Shown: positions 63,301 to 64,000 of the stretch, piece by piece | How positions within the stretch are numbered: position 1 is the stretch's first letter | Layout: every line of letters begins with the position of its first letter | NCBI RefSeq assembly: GCF_016894445.1 | Contig: NZ_CP056775.1 | Span: forward strand, 1,862,001-1,926,000 | Source: Dyadobacter sandarakinus | GTDB taxonomy: Bacteria > Bacteroidota > Bacteroidia > Cytophagales > Spirosomataceae | DNA length: 64,000 nt | Direction: 5' to 3' | Notes under the pieces: generated by a model | Databases searched by the model: none | The model's input: the letters and a program-made list of their open reading frames with translations, nothing else | What the model was told of the DNA's origin: nothing | Made by a program: the position numbers and the translations under genes

Positions 63301-63656
63301 AACTGATCCTGACTATCTCCCCCAAGCGTTCTGTCCCATTGCTTGCTACCGTCTGCGCCGATTTTCACGATCCAGTAATCACCGAAAGTGTAGGGAGTCT
63401 GGGCGGCAGGTCCACGGTTTGGCTGACTTTTTTCACCCGAAATGCCCGAATTGGAGTTGCCAGCCAGTATATACCCGCCATCCGGAGTGGCAATCATGGT
63501 AGCCAGACGCTCAGCCATATTACCTCCGTACTTCTTATCCCATTCAATACCGGGCTGCGCAAAGAGCAGGGTGGCGGGGCTCAGGAATAACAGGATGCAA
63601 ACAAGTGCAAGTCTTTGAATGGATTGTAAAGGGTGGTGGATAAAGGTTGTTCTCAT
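60345..63656 (-). CDS. T9SS protein with seven-repeat propeller, cadherin-like, malectin and DNRLRE domains
   Basis: An 1103-residue protein from the ATG at 63656 (MRTTFIHHPLQSIQRLALVC; the frame reaches 63668). It has the same order as the protein at 36569. Seven repeats (DKKYGG, DRTLGG, DKTIGG, DKAIGG, DKAYGG, DKTIGG, DKTLGT) predict a seven-bladed propeller, followed by an Ig-like region. Next is an extra cadherin/putative-Ig domain (PAGAMINPSTGLFEWTPNMA) that the paralogue lacks, then malectin (YRVVLHFAETWFGVAG), DNRLRE (LPLLADAYVNDGKFANTNFG) and a type A sorting domain (AVYPNPAQKSFTLEI...). Likely a surface glycan-binding protein. Confidence 0.9.
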   Translation of the reverse strand: MRTTFIHHPLQSIQRLALVCILLFLSPATLLFAQPGIEWDKKYGGNMAERLATMIATPDGGYILAGNSNSGISGEKSQPNRGPAAQTPYTFGDYWIVKIGADGSKQWDRTLGGDSQDQLTTIITTSDGGYLAGGTSWSNVSGEKSQDAWNDQASDGNKRKDYWIVKLAADGTKQWDKTIGGTVTDDLKSMAQTSDGGYILAGNSNSSNSGDKSQRSKGLTDFWVVKITADGTKEWDKAIGGSLQERVASVKQTADGGYILAGTSSSPVSTSKSAERRGNADYWLVKLSSDGTKQWDKAYGGSNIDECTAVTVTADGGYLLGGTSSSLKSGEKSENSRRGSYDYWIVKVTSDGTFQWDKTIGGYEAEYLKSVTQAADGGYILAGYSESGAGVDKTQPKKGLSDYWVVKVTSDGTKIWDKTLGTSVSDYLSCVLQTPDGGYLVAGDTDTGIASGDKTQDNNGAQDFWLVKLTPEGSDRKLMFSNQTLTFEATRNNPLPPPQTVTLTGNAGAPVVSLGVREGSNWLVVPDPGTGPLQFGLSASGIVWNATSETLVTASAPGYERAILQVTLHAREATTRFRLENVADRSLLVDQPISLEISGNAGPGQTVTYSLTDSPAGAMINPSTGLFEWTPNMAGTYTFNIKGVTSGPPVLSDEQAMTVTVSERSDIETIRINAAGPDLNTADGRSFIADNYYDGSIRVSTVPEGDIAETSDDELYRTGRCSPYFDYRIPVRNGNYRVVLHFAETWFGVAGRGPAGVGKRRFHVDIEGQRRLTNYDIFARAGGPMRAIQETTPVTVTDNVININFLSGAADMPRIAAIEVILVERLARIELPLLADAYVNDGKFANTNFGSDPGLIVKTGVGNDVLRNSYLKFGLGDFPDITLAKLGMYGGNVEYQKSDYVTLSVFGLQNDSWTENGITWNNAPAQTSQPIGSTNISSSYDSNNYYETDVTGFVRAEQAGDKVATFMLRDIRSTNQKLTFESKEGRYRPQLVIYTNAPYALTARIGSEIPVLSSHIDVKKTAVYPNPAQKSFTLEIGNKHDSNLSAELIDVSGKSMRLHLPKDIIPGSKAEIDLTPLGVKPGIYLINVRSTIFTETHKLLIIQ

Positions 63657-64000
63657 TTCTATGATCATTTTTTACCATTAGACGGAACAACATCCTACAT
63701 ACTGGCCACGTGGGAGATATTTACAATAAAAAGGCGTCATCTTCCGATACGAGCACCTGTATGTCTTTCCTTATAAAGTTGTTACGGGTTAATTTCCAGG
63801 TACCTACCAGACTCTTTATGATGCATCTGACATGCGAGAGAAATCACTTTAAGCTTTTCAAATTGTAAATGGATCTATTGAACAATGGTTTGGGATTTGA
63901 TTTTCATCAATAAGTTCGGCTTCCCGACGCGCTCCCCCCGGCTTTTTTTGAAAATCCGCTTTTTCATCTAGCTTTGCCACAACTTTAGGGGTGTCCCGAT
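63657..64000. other. Upstream region at the window end, no gene seen
   Basis: The last 344 bases contain no supported frame. The promoter of the gene at 60345-63656 must be here; I see no clean -7 box. Confidence 0.45.

Overview
The window looks like chromosomal DNA of a Bacteroidota bacterium, most likely a soil or plant-associated member of Cytophagales such as Dyadobacter (genus is inference). Direct support: a SusC/SusD pair with FecR anti-sigma and ECF sigma factors, six proteins ending in a type IX secretion (T9SS) type A sorting domain, a very long Reg_prop/Y_Y_Y sensor kinase, a TonB C-terminal-domain protein, and TAnnTTTG -7 boxes of the Bacteroidota type before several genes. I saw no rRNA, tRNA, CRISPR array or insertion sequence.

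Layout. 1-8 kb: the cut-off end of an HlyD/ABC-permease export operon, an amidohydrolase behind an intrinsic terminator, a TonB-like protein, and two YadA-head/endosialidase-chaperone (S74) surface proteins, one of them fused to a T9SS cargo. 8-15.7 kb: alkaline phosphatase, a YtxH protein, a Tat-type Gfo/Idh/MocA oxidoreductase, a flavin reductase, a Crp/Fnr regulator, an NAD-dependent epimerase and two small lipoproteins. 15.7-28.8 kb: orphan sensor kinase, TPR protein, the four-gene locus sigma-fecR-susC-susD, and a SulP transporter. 29-36.4 kb: two related coiled-coil mini-proteins before mscL, a beta-helix T9SS protein, lipoproteins, and a divergent HxlR regulator/NmrA reductase pair with two matching operators.

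36.5-49.8 kb is the accessory part. A T9SS propeller protein and an intact sulfatase are followed by four decayed genes (a mandelate racemase-like enzyme, two sulfatases, an alpha/beta hydrolase). At least three have lost internal segments and changed reading frame, while their ends are still recognisable. Then come a truncated haemoglobin, a cupin, a DinB protein, and an island of helix-turn-helix proteins: an orphan HigA-like antitoxin and an overlapping toxin-like/antitoxin-like pair.

49.9-63.7 kb carries giant exported proteins. Two tandem T9SS proteins of 1417 and 1427 residues each consist of seven modules of about 190 residues, and every module is marked by one cysteine pair about 155 residues apart. 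An eight-repeat PQQ-like lipoprotein follows, and then a second seven-repeat propeller/malectin/DNRLRE T9SS protein, paralogous to the one at 36.5 kb. Together the window describes a cell that builds a rich exported surface layer and takes up glycans through TonB-dependent transport. The best candidates for undescribed biology are the seven-module cysteine-paired giants and the S74/T9SS fusion.
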